Shown: piece after piece, positions 26,001 through 32,939 of the stretch
Position numbering within the stretch: the first letter of the stretch is position 1
Layout of the letters: every line of letters begins with the position of its first letter
DNA from: Margaritifera margaritifera
Lineage: Eukaryota > Mollusca > Bivalvia > Unionida > Margaritiferidae
NCBI GenBank assembly: GCA_029931535.1
Contig: JAQPZY010001344.1
Coordinates: 394,001-458,000 of the forward strand
Length of the DNA: 64,000 nt
Reading direction: 5' to 3'
Translations under genes and position numbers: made by a program
The notes under the pieces: generated by a model
Database searches by the model: none
Seen by the model: the letters and a program-made list of their open reading frames with translations, nothing else
Told to the model about the DNA's origin: nothing

Positions 26001-28786
26001 TTTATAGGGTATCTGCAAATACCTTCACAGCAGAATAAAACCAAGCTGTGTATTTTATAAGACTCCGTGCAGGGGATGACAATTTTGATGCCCATTTATA
26101 GGGTATCTGCAAATACCTTCACAGCAGAATAAAACCAAGCTGTGTATTTTATAAGACTCCGTGCAGGGGATGACAATTTTGATGCCCATTTATAGGGTAT
26201 CTGCAAATACCTTCACAGCAGAATAAAACCAAGCTGTGTATTTTATAAGACTCCGTGCAGGGGATGACAATTTTGATGCCTATTTATAGGGTATCTGCAA
26301 ATACCTTCACAGCAGAAGTCTCAGAGGATGACAATTTCTCTGCTCATCATGCCCCATGCTCTGGCAACTAAAACATTGGTGGGCCCTTTGTTTGTATAAA
26401 GTTTTAAACCCCCCCCCCCCATAAATTCTTATTTGTACACAGCTTTTCATGCATCCTGGTCAGGCTATTTGGCCATTATTAGAACCTGTTAGCTGTGTAC
26501 AGTTCTGACATTAATTTCAGCATATCAGATTGAGAAAATAGCTCTATTAATCTAATTACATGTATGTAGTCTCAAATCATCAAGTACTGTGACGTGATTG
26601 TATGAAAAAAATTTTTTTATATAGTCCACACCCTAAAAATAATTATTTGTTTCCATGGTAAAAGATTTTAAAATGTTCATGCTTTATTTCAGGATGAAAA
26701 ACACCAACCAAGGTATCGCTTGATAGGTCAGGATGTATGTATGGGGGACCACAAGGTAAGCAAAGTCTTTGCAAAGCGCAATTAGTTATCTGAAGATTTA
26801 TACTGTTTGTACATATTTAATACTAAGATAATTGACTTGTATTCCAGAATTCATCCATCTCACCAGTACTGTTTCAAGAAGTATTGGATAAGTATGCAAA
26901 AAGTGCGGAAACATGTCATTTTCTTTTTCCCCCTGTAAAAGATTTTGTCATTATTTCATATGATGTAGAAAGTTTCATTTTCTTTTGTCTGGTCTTTGAC
27001 AAATACCAGTACCACCTTCCTTCTTTTTTTCTGTCAGTGCAGTTTCAACTTTTGCTTAAAGTTTTCAAGGGCAGTATCTCAGATTACTAAGATCACGTGA
27101 CATTTGTTACAGGTGAGACAATATACAATTTTTTTTTCAATCTTCTTTAGAACAGGGCATTGAAGAACTTGGGTATTCTTATTTAGAAATTAGTTATGAA
27201 TGTTTTTATGGTTGAATTACCTTGCTTCATGAAATTATACAACTACCTTCAATATTAGACAATCCTTTTATTAATTTGGAATATTCTTCCTATCCATATG
27301 ATTAGTCAGCACTCAACGATTCAAGGATTAGAGAGAGATTATGCTGTCACTGAGATATCTGCAGTGATGGCACTGGTATCAATGCCTGCATTCCCAGAGT
27401 TAAAATTATGGGGCAAGTTTCTGCAACTGTAGTTTTTTTAATAATCGAGCAATGCTGTTCTATTGCGACACTTTTAATAATCGAGCAATACTGTTCTGTT
27501 GTGGCACTTTTTTGTCTGGAGCACATCAGAACCTTGGAAAAAGATTTTTGCAATAAAAATCCTTTGATTTGAATTGCTTTATTTCAGTGCTGATACAGAT
27601 TCTGGTAATACTTTTGCAATATTTTTAGTGCACCGGTGATATTTTGTGGGAGGGGGACATATTTATAGTGTTTTATATGTCAATCCATCTGTATCTCCGT
27701 ATGTCAGTCCATTCTTTACATAATGAATTTCTTTTCCACTTAATAACTTTTAAAGGATGATACAGATTTATTCCAAATTTGGCATAGAGTTTATTATCAA
27801 AAAGACCTAGATCAAGTTAATCTCCACCTTTTTCTGTCAAAATTTGATTGAGACTGCTGTTTTTGACCTAGAAGTTTGCTTTTGCATCTTGAACCAGGGT
27901 TTTGTCATTTATACCAGATTGGCAGAAGTATTCACTAGTTTCAAATGTTTTTTTCCAATAATCAATTAAAATGATGTCTTTCTTGTTTCTTTTTATGCTA
28001 CAGCCTGTGGCATTAGAGGTTCTTCTCAAGAAAGGAAAAGGTAAATTTTCATCTGTGTCAAGTGTTGGCCCCCAGTCTCCAAGGCAGAAACTCTGTAAAA
28101 AACTCTCGATCAATGGAGAGGACATGGACTTGGTCAGCATTGCAGATATTAACATTCATGACTTTGCTAAGTTTGCAAAAGAGCAGGAACTTCTGCCTGA
28201 ATTTCGAAAAAGTATCAAACATAAAGAGACCTCCGAAAAGAGGGAACTTGGCAGCATCTCTCATTCAATGCTTCAAAAGAGTTCTTTTTCAGATATAGCA
28301 TCCAGGGTGGTGTCAATGGAAAAAGTACTCTTGCGATGGCCTCGGAGGTCAAGAGAGAGGCATCATAGTTCATCGTCAGAGGACTTTAATGAGGCAGATG
28401 ACAGAGATGATAAAAATGGCAATGAAGATAACAAATGCCAAGATGTAGATTTTGTGCACACAGCTGAATCAGAGCTTTCCAAGACTGAGCATGGTTGTGT
28501 CACAAAGTCTACTGACATCAAAAAGCATGACGATGAACTTGATGAAAATCTTACACGTGACATTGGTGTCCGGAAAAGGTCCAGTAGATCTGAGTGGGTT
28601 GACACCCCTATTATGCATGACTGTAGTGGGATGTCTAGTTGTGAGAAACAGGAAAAGCATGTGCATGACTTGGGGAGTGCATCAACATCGACTGCAGTGT
28701 CATCAGAGACCACACACCAGGCCAAGAAGAGAGGAGTGAAAATGAAGACATTTCGAGACTGCCCTTGTTCTTGTGTTGTGATGTAG
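3615..28786 (+). CDS. INPP5A: INPP5A-like inositol polyphosphate 5-phosphatase, 3' part (9 exons, 5' end outside window)
   Basis: Type I inositol 5-phosphatases remove the 5-phosphate of Ins(1,4,5)P3 and Ins(1,3,4,5)P4 at the membrane and so end calcium signals. Joined exons 3615-3678, 7040-7095, 11215-11299, 16363-16452, 21186-21263, 23046-23119, 24707-24818, 26693-26755 and 28004-28786 give one open frame of 467 codons; every junction is GT-AG and phases match. Seen in order: FDLVNIHLFHDASN, typical of the INPP5A branch; FIFGDFNFRLD, metal/catalytic block; RCPSWCDRIL, 5-phosphatase signature; VCMGDHKPV, catalytic Asp-His block. The protein ends in a CaaX box, CVVM; human INPP5A ends in a related prenylated CVVQ. 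No exon for the preceding region (the KWSRKGF part of the human protein) was found in 1-3614, so the N-terminal half lies upstream. The tail after GDHK is 260 residues against about 29 in human. Family assignment is secure; the tail is novel to me. Confidence 0.93.
3823..5135 (+). repeat. Family A dispersed repeat, tail truncated
   Basis: It starts with the hairpin head (AGCTACTGGTC ATA GACCAG, 3827-3846), then about nine ~145-bp units. The tail and terminal palindrome are missing; the copy stops inside a unit near 5135. It lies in the intron after the 3615-3678 exon. Confidence 0.85.
5136..7039. other. INPP5A intron sequence with a diverged duplication near 5820 and 6040
   Basis: Two stretches (about 5815-5900 and 6050-6150) share words such as GGCAAGTG / GTGATTTTTAAAG / CTTACCC-CTTGCCC / GTGTCTGAAAAA, a diverged duplication. 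A 71-codon open frame (5587-5802) and a 97-codon frame on the other strand (6405-6698) resemble no protein I know and have no splice support. Confidence 0.4.
6852..6931. repeat. Long near-perfect inverted repeat (37/38-nt arms)
   Basis: Left arm 6852-6888 (ATTAACTTTGAAG, A-run, ..ACATGATT) and right arm 6894-6931 (AATCATG.., T-run, CTTCAAAGTTAAT) are complementary apart from two or three positions, with a 5-nt loop ACAGC. It would fold into a long hairpin in the intron RNA just upstream of the 7040 exon. It may be a tiny fold-back element. Confidence 0.85.
7040..7095 (+). CDS. INPP5A: INPP5A exon (SPSLYS..LRHTLQR)
   Basis: The acceptor is TTGTTTCAG ending at 7039; the donor GTGAGT starts at 7096. 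The frame is entered in phase 0 and left after two bases of an Arg codon. The encoded SPSLYSTNRAQALRHTLQR aligns with human SPSVYSGIRHKALGYVLDR, the helix that packs under the phosphatase core. Confidence 0.92.
7096..9439. other. INPP5A intron, no gene seen
   Basis: Short local repeats only: 'GTTTATGGATCTCAATACTT' about three times near 7838-7900 and 'AAGATAGTATTGAATTTACA' near 8608-8660. At 9200-9231 GGGTTTTCTTTT pairs with AAAGAAAACCC as a short hairpin. No coding signal. Confidence 0.45.
9440..10960 (+). repeat. Family B dispersed repeat, tandem ~145-bp core
   Basis: Roughly ten diverged units with the words CAGAATTTGACCAAATTTGA, AAAGCATCCTGGCATGAAGG, CAAATATGGCCACCATTACT and AAAAATAGAAAAACCTT. 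Copies recur at 41590-42980 and 51735-52420. Part of the unit (GATCTGNCATC-AATATGGCCACCAT) is shared with family A, so the two cores look related. Non-coding. Confidence 0.85.
10965..11090 (+). mobile_element. tRNA-derived SINE-like fragment
   Basis: GCAGTAGCTCAGTTGTTAGAGC (about 10972-10993) is a near-consensus tRNA 5' half with a pol III A box. A weak B box-like stretch (GGGTCGTTAATATGATACC) follows about 35 bp later. It does not fold as a functional tRNA. It lies at the end of a family B block. Confidence 0.55.
11215..11299 (+). CDS. INPP5A: INPP5A exon with GDFNFRLD catalytic block
   Basis: The acceptor ATAG ends at 11214; the donor GTGAGT starts at 11300. The first base completes the Arg codon begun in the previous exon. 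It encodes FEDDQFENVPFFIFGDF followed by NFRLDLYLLIK. GDFNFR is the metal-binding and catalytic block shared by all inositol 5-phosphatases; Asp and Asn are both intact. Confidence 0.95.
11300..12399. other. INPP5A intron, nothing recognised
   Basis: AT-rich intron with no repeated unit or coding resemblance noted. Confidence 0.45.
12400..13215 (+). repeat. Diverged tandem repeat including three 101-bp units
   Basis: TATAAGGCCATCTTGTGTCTGG-type units start at about 12970, 13071 and 13172 (period 101 bp), with the shared line CTTTTGAACCACTAAAAGTG. Older copies of the same theme lie near 12455 and 12720, where the words GACATAAAATATGGCTGCCA link it to family A/B cores. Confidence 0.75.
13290..13690 (+). 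repeat. Diverged ~150-bp repeat, three units
   Basis: Units share ATGAGGTGATCTT, GTCTGATTGGTTAA / GTGATTGGATGAGC, and TCTGGTCTGAT. Non-coding. Confidence 0.6.
14345..14840 (+). repeat. Diverged ~60-bp minisatellite
   Basis: About eight imperfect units of 58-65 bp built on CTGTAAAATGGATTTTCCTG, AGAGTCCTTTCTGCC and TAGTGATGCATTACC. The unit shares the words CTGCCTAGTGATGCATTAC with the next array, from which it probably derives. Confidence 0.8.
14838..15072 (+). repeat. 59-bp minisatellite, four near-identical units
   Basis: The unit carries TGCCTAGTGATGCATTACTA, TCGAAAGCCTGATTCCAGCA and AATGGTACAAGTCACAT. Copies step by exactly 59 bp and barely differ, so expansion was recent. Confidence 0.9.
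15650..15850 (+). repeat. Two-copy ~118-bp duplication
   Basis: CTGGCAGATCACATTTGACA..GGCTCAT..TGAGATCCACT.GTATGA occurs at about 15673 and 15779 with moderate divergence. The remaining intron up to 16362 shows nothing recognisable. Confidence 0.65.
16363..16452 (+). CDS. INPP5A: INPP5A exon (variable linker)
   Basis: The acceptor TTTTCTGGCAG ends at 16362; the donor GTAATT starts at 16453. It is 90 bases, phase 0 on both sides. It encodes ELTNKTTAHHTKGKKDQISK and then VVYTEEGNGK, rich in Lys and polar residues. This replaces the human stretch around ETLCTKATMQTVRAADTNEV, the least conserved part of the catalytic domain. Being 3n and symmetric, it could be skipped without a frame change. Confidence 0.85.
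16731..18467 (-). mobile_element. hAT-like DNA transposon remnant, internally deleted
   Basis: The outer ends are inverted copies of CATACCTGTGA (16731-16741 and 18457-18467) and are flanked by CCTGTG on both sides; since the host is a minisatellite containing that word, the true duplication length is uncertain. Sub-terminal GGTAGA/GTAGAT words occur near both ends. Inside, on the minus strand, lie remains of a transposase (next entry). Confidence 0.7.
17029..17908 (-). pseudogene. hAT-family transposase remnant
   Basis: Minus strand, 5' to 3': ATG at 17908 opens MPKRTLSPNAKKPPAKKYYN, a basic N terminus typical of hAT-like proteins. A block from 17766 down reads AGESMIGHLHVEMTRLLRKL then LGNFVSTKVITSEADITNV, after a good acceptor (TGTCTTTTTAG). 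A third block from 17460, also after an acceptor (AATTACAG), leads into LSLPHSNADTERTFYILRKI, then after a frameshift near 17185 DSRGSLDQKTIESMLSVKVD. SNAD-ER-FS-LRK-RGSL is the C-terminal dimerisation/catalytic region of hAT transposases. The BED finger and most of the catalytic core are absent, so the copy is dead. Confidence 0.82.
19326..19480. mobile_element. Small MITE with ~25-bp inverted ends
   Basis: Left TCTGGCCCCTCCATCATAAA (19326 on) pairs with the complement of the right end (TCTGGCCCCGCCATAATAAA, ending at 19480); the match continues through ACTT. The element is 155 bp. No clear target duplication was read. Confidence 0.7.
19974..20035 (+). repeat. (ATT)n microsatellite
   Basis: About 20 repeats of ATT with one interruption. 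Confidence 0.95.
20080..20960 (+). repeat. Diverged ~155-bp tandem repeat
   Basis: Units with GACCCACCCACTTT, TTATTATTGGATTTAA.CCAAATT.GGTAT and TTGATATTGATGA-AC-TTGG-TGAGTTTGATTGTCAG start at about 20240, 20395, 20548, 20709 and 20865. A related single unit lies at 56040-56280 and a weak one at 27680-27860. Short ORFs over it on both strands are by-products. Confidence 0.75.
21186..21263 (+). CDS. INPP5A: INPP5A exon (VESKAFDHHDQHKEVF)
   Basis: The acceptor TTTTCAG ends at 21185; the donor GTGAGT starts at 21264. It is 78 bases, phase 0 on both sides. The product matches the human helix around LEKKLFDYFNQEVFRDNN: the pattern ES/EKK..FD....QxxEVF is retained. Confidence 0.9.
21264..23045. 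other. INPP5A intron, no gene seen
   Basis: A G-run near 21447 and a possible transposon end near 21311 (CAGTCAAACCTTGACCACCG) without a partner. Nothing else supported. Confidence 0.4.
23046..23119 (+). CDS. INPP5A: INPP5A exon (LREFDKELLPFSDKLFEFDISF)
   Basis: The acceptor TTTCAG ends at 23045; the donor GTATGT starts at 23120. It encodes LREFDKELLPFSDKLFEFDI then SFSPR, matching human LLEFDKELSVFKDRLYELDISFPPS. The last ~18 bases and the donor are the founding unit of a 50-bp tandem array that continues into the intron (separate entry). The correct donor must be the first, since reading past it meets TGA at 23133-23135. Confidence 0.93.
23103..23535 (+). repeat. 50-bp tandem array made from an exon end and its splice donor
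   Basis: The unit TTTGACATCAGATTTCCACC + AAGGTATGTCAGGATATG + AACATGTATGTA repeats with exact 50-bp spacing. GTATGT donors begin at 23120 (the real one), 23170, 23220, 23270, 23320, 23370, 23420, 23470 and 23520. The founding copy is the exon end TTTGACATCAGTTTCTCACC|AAG and its intron start. Use of any later donor would put TGA (23133-23135) in frame after R-Y-V-K-I. Confidence 0.95.
23874..24068 (+). repeat. 67-bp tandem repeat, three copies
   Basis: ATCTCCCAAACTCTCCTTTA recurs at 23881, 23948 and 24015. Each unit contains the palindrome GTGTTAATTAACAC followed by CCTAAGTAACACTT. The three copies are nearly identical. Confidence 0.9.
24707..24818 (+). CDS. INPP5A: INPP5A exon with RCPSWCDRIL signature
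   Basis: The acceptor TTGTTTCAG ends at 24706; the donor GTAAGG starts at 24819. Its first base completes a Ser codon. It encodes SYPFSEDVNDGMSYMKTRCP followed by SWCDRILLSHSAKSIIYN. Human has SYPYSEDARQGEQYMNTRCP, then AWCDRILMS. The RxPxWCDRIL motif is the second 5-phosphatase signature; the Asp and Arg are intact, so the enzyme looks catalytically competent. Confidence 0.95.
25081..25348. mobile_element. Probable Tigger/pogo-type MITE remnant with a 36-bp triplication
   Basis: AGTGGTTTTGAGTAATACAC, CCATTATCTGGATTAA repeats at 25081, 25117 and 25153 (36 bp). The right end, read on the complement, is CAGCAGAACTCTGGTTATCT next to TA at about 25347, which fits pogo/Tigger-type ends. The matching left end was not found, so boundaries are uncertain. 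Confidence 0.5.
25518..25586. repeat. Perfect 32-bp inverted repeat at the head of the 94-bp array
   Basis: Arms 25518-25549 and 25555-25586 are exact complements (AATACACAGCTTGGTTTTAT.. against its reverse) with a 5-nt loop AGGTA. The right arm is the start of the first 94-bp unit, so one unit start was duplicated in inverted orientation. Confidence 0.95.
25555..26318 (+). repeat. 94-bp tandem array, about eight copies
   Basis: The unit runs CACAATAAAACCAAGCTGTG, TATTTTATAAGACTCC, GCAGGGGATGACAATTTTGA, TGCCCATTTATAGGGTATCT, GCAAATACCTTCACAG. Starts at 25561, 25655, 25749 and so on. Early copies have CACAATAAA and CTCCATG; later ones GCAGAATAAA and CTCCGTG, so two sub-blocks expanded separately. 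Intronic. Confidence 0.95.
26693..26755 (+). CDS. INPP5A: INPP5A exon (GQDVCMGDHK)
   Basis: The acceptor TTTATTTCAG ends at 26692; the donor GTAAGC starts at 26756. It is 63 bases, phase 0 both sides. It encodes DEKHQPRYRLIGQDVCMGDH and a final Lys. VCMGDHK is identical to human and supplies the catalytic Asp-His pair. Confidence 0.94.
26756..28003. other. INPP5A intron before the terminal exon
   Basis: Contains a short duplication near 27440-27510 (TTTAATAATCGAGCAAT..CTGTTCT..TG.GGCAC..) and a weak copy of the ~155-bp repeat near 27680-27860. No exon-like segment recognised. Confidence 0.45.
28004..28786 (+). CDS. INPP5A: INPP5A terminal exon: end of phosphatase domain, ~230-residue extension and CaaX box
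   Basis: The acceptor TATGCTACAG ends at 28003. The exon starts PVALEVLLKKGKG, the last core strand, and stays open for 260 codons to TAG at 28784-28786. After residue ~15 it has no counterpart in vertebrate INPP5A. The tail is hydrophilic: a Ser/Pro stretch (SSVSSVGPQSPRQ), a stretch around DLVSIADINIHDFAKF, a basic run WPRRSRERHH, an acidic SSSSEDFNEADDRDD that looks like a CK2 target, then low-complexity Ser/Thr. It ends KKRGVKMKTFRDCPCSCVVM: a polybasic patch, two extra cysteines that could be palmitoylated, and CVVM, a CaaX whose Met favours farnesylation. No transmembrane segment is visible. A GTAAAT at 28041 could act as an internal donor, but the in-exon acceptor I tested (CAG before 28721) would break the frame, so the long form is the simplest reading. 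Confidence 0.88.
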   Translation, partial: PVALEVLLKKGKGKFSSVSSVGPQSPRQKLCKKLSINGEDMDLVSIADINIHDFAKFAKEQELLPEFRKSIKHKETSEKRELGSISHSMLQKSSFSDIASRVVSMEKVLLRWPRRSRERHHSSSSEDFNEADDRDDKNGNEDNKCQDVDFVHTAESELSKTEHGCVTKSTDIKKHDDELDENLTRDIGVRKRSSRSEWVDTPIMHDCSGMSSCEKQEKHVHDLGSASTSTAVSSETTHQAKKRGVKMKTFRDCPCSCVVM

Positions 28787-29045
28787 ATGTTGCAAGGACA
28801 TTGTCATCTTGTTGTCTTTCTTTGGTTCAGTAAGTTTGTCTTTTGTTTATGTTAAGCAACATTTTCCGTTCTAACAATTCATTCTAATGATTCCCTCTGC
28901 CTCATTTCACTTTGATATGTAAAAATACAGTTTAAACAAAGCTGAGCATACATTTTTGGTTTTCCGTTCGATGGGTCCAGTTAGTCTTGGGAAAGTTTGA
29001 CATGTTTTTGATTCAGTAATATATTTTTGGTTATCCTTAAAATGA
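28787..29045 (+). other. Start of presumptive INPP5A 3' UTR
   Basis: The sequence immediately after the stop is AT-rich with no AATAAA before the (AT)n tract. The first clear AATAAA hexamers downstream are near 31232 and 31306, so the poly(A) site cannot be fixed from sequence. The true UTR end is unknown. Confidence 0.35.
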
Positions 29046-29046
29046 G

Positions 29047-29149
<103 letters not shown>

Positions 29150-29289
29150 TATGATGTTTTTTGTTTTATTTACAAATATAATTCAAGGTATATTCTGGAA
29201 GTAATTTTTTAAATACACTTGAATTGTTTTTCTATTGTAAGTTTTGTTCCAGTTTAAATAGACAAGTCAGCATATCTGCTATAATATAA

Positions 29290-29700
29290 GGAAAAGAACC
29301 CATTTGTCACTGGGAGCTTATGCTGTACCCATGGTAGCTTAGTATGCAGCAGTAGCAATAGACCCATTTGTCACGGAGAGCATATGCTCAATCCGTGTTG
29401 GCTTAGTCAACAGCAGTGACAGTGGACCCATTTGTGACGGAGCTTATGCTGTACCACAGGTAGCTTAGTCAACAGCAATGACAGTTGGACCCATTTGTGA
29501 CAAAGCTTATGCTGTACCACAGGTAGCTTAGTCAACAGCAATGACAGTTGGACCCATTTGTGACAAAGCTTATGCTGTACCACAGGTAGCTTAGTCAACA
29601 GCAATGACAGTTGGACCCATTTGTGACAGAGCTTATGCTGTACCCCAGGTCCCATTTGTGACAGAGCTTATGCTGTACCCCAGGTAGCCTAGTCAACAGC
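29290..29700 (+). repeat. 63-bp minisatellite
   Basis: The unit ACCCATTTGTGACAAAGCTT, ATGCTGTACCACAGGTAGCT, TAGTCAACAGCAATGACAGT repeats about six times; the central copies step by exactly 63 bp. Because 63 = 3n the minus frame stays open (82 codons, 21-residue repeat), with no sign of a gene. Confidence 0.92.
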
Positions 29701-29889
29701 AGTGATGGTGGCATTGGCATTAGCAAATGTACACTGTTTATGTTTAAGTCAATTTGTGTGCAGGCAAGCTTTGCTGTCTTCTAATAGCTCCATTTTTTAT
29801 TTTTCTTTTACAGTTGAACTTTTGAACAAATATTATCTTTTTAATGACATATAAGCCATCATTGATTTAGAAGATGTTTTCAAATGATA

Positions 29890-31013
29890 TAGTTAAAGCT
29901 GAAATGAATACCAAATTTTCATATTTGAATATTCATGGCATGTATTCAGATAGGAATCAAATATTCATTGAAGTTGATGAAGCTATGAAGTTATCCTTTT
30001 TTCTTTCTTTGTTTTTTGTGCTGTACCTTGGTATTTATTAACAAACCAACCCCTCTTGCTACCTCACTCCCACTCTCATGCCATGCTGCATTGAAAACAC
30101 TGAACTCAGTCATCTAAATGTCTAAATCCAATTCAGTGATGATTAAGGGATCTTGAGTAAATTTTCTTTTGCATTCAGACTAATAATCAAATGAATGCAG
30201 GTGATATTCTCCCTATCTTCAAACTCTGTAAGACTAAAATGTTTGTTTAGTGCTGATAAGGCACTAAAGGTTAAAAAGGGCAGTAACTCTCAATTATGTG
30301 TTAAAGTTAAAGGGCAGTAACTCTAAATTACATGTTAAGTTACATGCAGGGGACTCTCTAAAAATAAATACTATTGAAAGCAGTTTTTTTGCACATTGAA
30401 AACTGCATAAATTGACTTTCAGTGTAACTTGACCAGAATGCAAAAATTGAAGACAATTCATACACAGTTTGATGACTCAATTATTTAAAAATTGTAATGT
30501 ATAAAAAGTCCAGTGTGGACTGAATTACAAGTTTGTAAGTATTTGATCCAATAGGGCCAGAATTCCCAATTAAGTTACTTTGCTGAAAGGATTTGTTGAC
30601 TTTGTGGCCTAATAACTATGACATGCCAGAAATGTATACCCTCAAAACTGGATCCAAGTAGACAAAACATGAAGCAAAGGAGAAATTTTGCATAAAATTG
30701 GCCATTAAATGATCAGTAAAGTACTTAAATCTTAAATGGGGAAAAAAAATCGGTGAGGGGTCAGATTTAAAACTGTGATTATTCACCTTGTATTGGTTGG
30801 TAGAGGTGGAGTGGGTATTATTGATAGTTTTCCCATTTCTTTACTGACAGAAAGTAGTGCCTGTGGTCAGCATGGTCATGAGTCTGGTTTTATGCATCGC
30901 CACTTGCTGGGTAAACCAGCAAATATTTGAATACCATTTTTCTATTTGAATATCAGCGAAAAAGTATTCTGTTTTGAATGTTTGGTTATTTGTTTCAGCT
31001 CTAGACATAATAT
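29890..31013. mobile_element. Candidate hAT-type non-autonomous element with long imperfect inverted ends
   Basis: The left end (TAG..AAGCTGAAATGAATACCA from 29890) and the complement of the right end (TAGAGCTGAAACAAATAACC, ending at 31013) stay alignable for about 75 bp through AT-rich ATTCA/AATATT words. The TAGAGCTGAAAC start is common in hAT MITEs. I could not read a convincing 8-bp duplication. A 114-codon minus ORF across the right end resembles nothing known. Confidence 0.45.
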
Positions 31014-31799
31014 AATATCTCTGTTGAAATATATTATTACAAATAGCAAGTATAGATCTGTGATTGATTTTTAGATTCTTTTGCTCCAAAGAAGTGAAAA
31101 AATTGAAATGTCCATGATGTTTCTTTATAAAATTATAGGAATCGTTAGAACGGAATATTTCTTTTATAACCTGTGACATTGTCAATCGCTATGAAACTGC
31201 CATGCATGGAAATAATTTAATAATGTTATAGTAATAAAAGCCCTTTCCAGTTTAGCTGAAATGACTGAGCAGAATAATCTTGACCCAGATGGTTATAGGA
31301 TGCTTGACTCGAAACAATAAAGATTCAGTCTTTTATTTATTATTTTTTTAAGTGCTTTTTCTGTTAACTCCATGATGAAATTTCAATTCCAGTTCCATCT
31401 TCAGTTTTAAGCAAGTTAGCTTTAGTGTCAATTATTCATGAAGTTCATGATTTTTCTGTGTTCAGACACATATTCTGAGGAGATATCTATGAATTGGACC
31501 TGCTATCTCAAAGGAAAATGTCCATTTCTTATATGGAAAGTAAAGTGTCTTGGTTTGGATCACCTTTTTGGATCTCCATTAAATTCACAACTACATGTTT
31601 TGGATGAAATGAGAAATTTTTCATTTATTCTGGTCTCTGTACCTTTCAGCAGAGAAATGTTATGATTCTTCAGAATCTTGCAAAAGATTCTTTTATAAGA
31701 TCTTTTTTTCTAAGTTCAAATGTATGAAATACATGAAAGCTTATACTATGATCCTGGCCTTTTTAGAATCAGCAGATGGCATTTAAGGTATGCTCTATG

Positions 31800-31945
31800 T
31801 AGACAGCAGGTTAAAGTTGTTTTGTTAGACAGTAAAGTCATTGTAATTTGCTATCTAAGGATTTCTTTGACTGAAATCATTGATGCAGTAAAGTCATTGT
31901 AATTTGCTATTTAAGGATTTCTTTGAATGAAATCATTGATTCAGT
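31800..31945 (+). repeat. Two-copy ~59-bp duplication
   Basis: CAGTAAAGTCATTGTAATTT, GCTAT.TAAGGATTTCTTTGA, TGAAATCATTGAT occurs twice in direct orientation. Confidence 0.85.
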
Positions 31946-32154
31946 TTCATGCTTGACATGTCTCAGTAATTAAGTTGATAATTTAATTTTTATTTAATTT
32001 TTAATTTTTTGGCATGTATGTGTCATCCTGATAAGAATGGTGTTAAGTAGCTTTACCAAAGGTATAGTTTGTACTTTTAGTGTGTGTGAGATGTAAATTT
32101 TAAAATTTTGTCTTTTGAGTTGGCCATCTTTTTAGTTAATCTTTTAGTTTAGGC

Positions 32155-32320
32155 CAGGTGTCGGCAACCTATGGCATGCATGCCAACGGTGGCATGCCAG
32201 ACTCTTTGGAAAGTGCCAAGTCTTTGGAATATGACTTGCCACATGGCATGCAGCACTCTACACAGCACTGTACAATTGAGCGGACCTGGCATAGCAGTTC
32301 TAAAAGGTTGCTGATGCATG
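32155..32320. mobile_element. hAT-type MITE with 8-bp target duplication
   Basis: The left end CAGGTGTCGGCAACCTATGG and right end (complement CATGCATCAGCAACCTTTTA) are imperfect inverted repeats. Flanks GTTTAGGC (32147-32154) and GTTTAGAC (32321-32328) match 7 of 8. The CAGG-GTCGGCAACCTATGG start is a widespread hAT terminus. 166 bp, non-coding. Confidence 0.85.
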
Positions 32321-32939
32321 GTTTAGACTATTAAATGAAATTTATCAACATGTCTAAGGAGGGTTAGCATGTTGCATGCTGGGTATGAGGTTTGTTTTTA
32401 AAAAAGCAAAACAACAATAATAGCGGTAATGGTTGCATGATTCAGTTATTCCCCTGAGCAAGGCAGGTTTTTTGCTTGTTGATACATTTCATTTTGAGTA
32501 GTTAACACTTTATATATGGAGAGTTAACAGCAGCACAGTGTTATCTCACTATAGGGTACCTTATTATAACAGTTTCTGATCTAACACAGGTATGGTCATT
32601 GATTCCATTATACAATGTGTGAATTTTATTATTTAATTATTTTCACTTTATTTTAGTTCTTTGCTTATTATATAATGTGATTTTGCATTAAACATATGCT
32701 TTATTATTTAACTATGCTTTTAATGTACCCCAGTGGTCTTGTCTGTAACAGTCTCGACTTGCATGACTCTCCTGAACAGTACTCTAATTAGGTCAGGTAA
32801 AAGACTTGGGTTAAGTTTAAGATACAAGTCAGCTGTATGACATTGTTGTAGGCTTTGAAACTGATTACATAAAGTATATAGTTATACAAGTCATGTTTTA
32901 TTGCTCCTGTCTTTTCATGAATGCTCAGAAAATGGTATA

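Noticed and set aside
23103..26318. Direct repeats considered as a CRISPR array
   Set aside because: Units are contiguous with no unique spacers, the genome is animal, and no cas-like genes occur.
28062..28739. Other ORFs on both strands over the INPP5A last exon (76-120 codons)
   Set aside because: Shadows of the real frame, which continues the phosphatase domain and ends in a CaaX box.
30841..31185. 114-codon minus ORF
   Set aside because: No recognisable domain and it overlaps the right end of a probable transposon; left as incidental.
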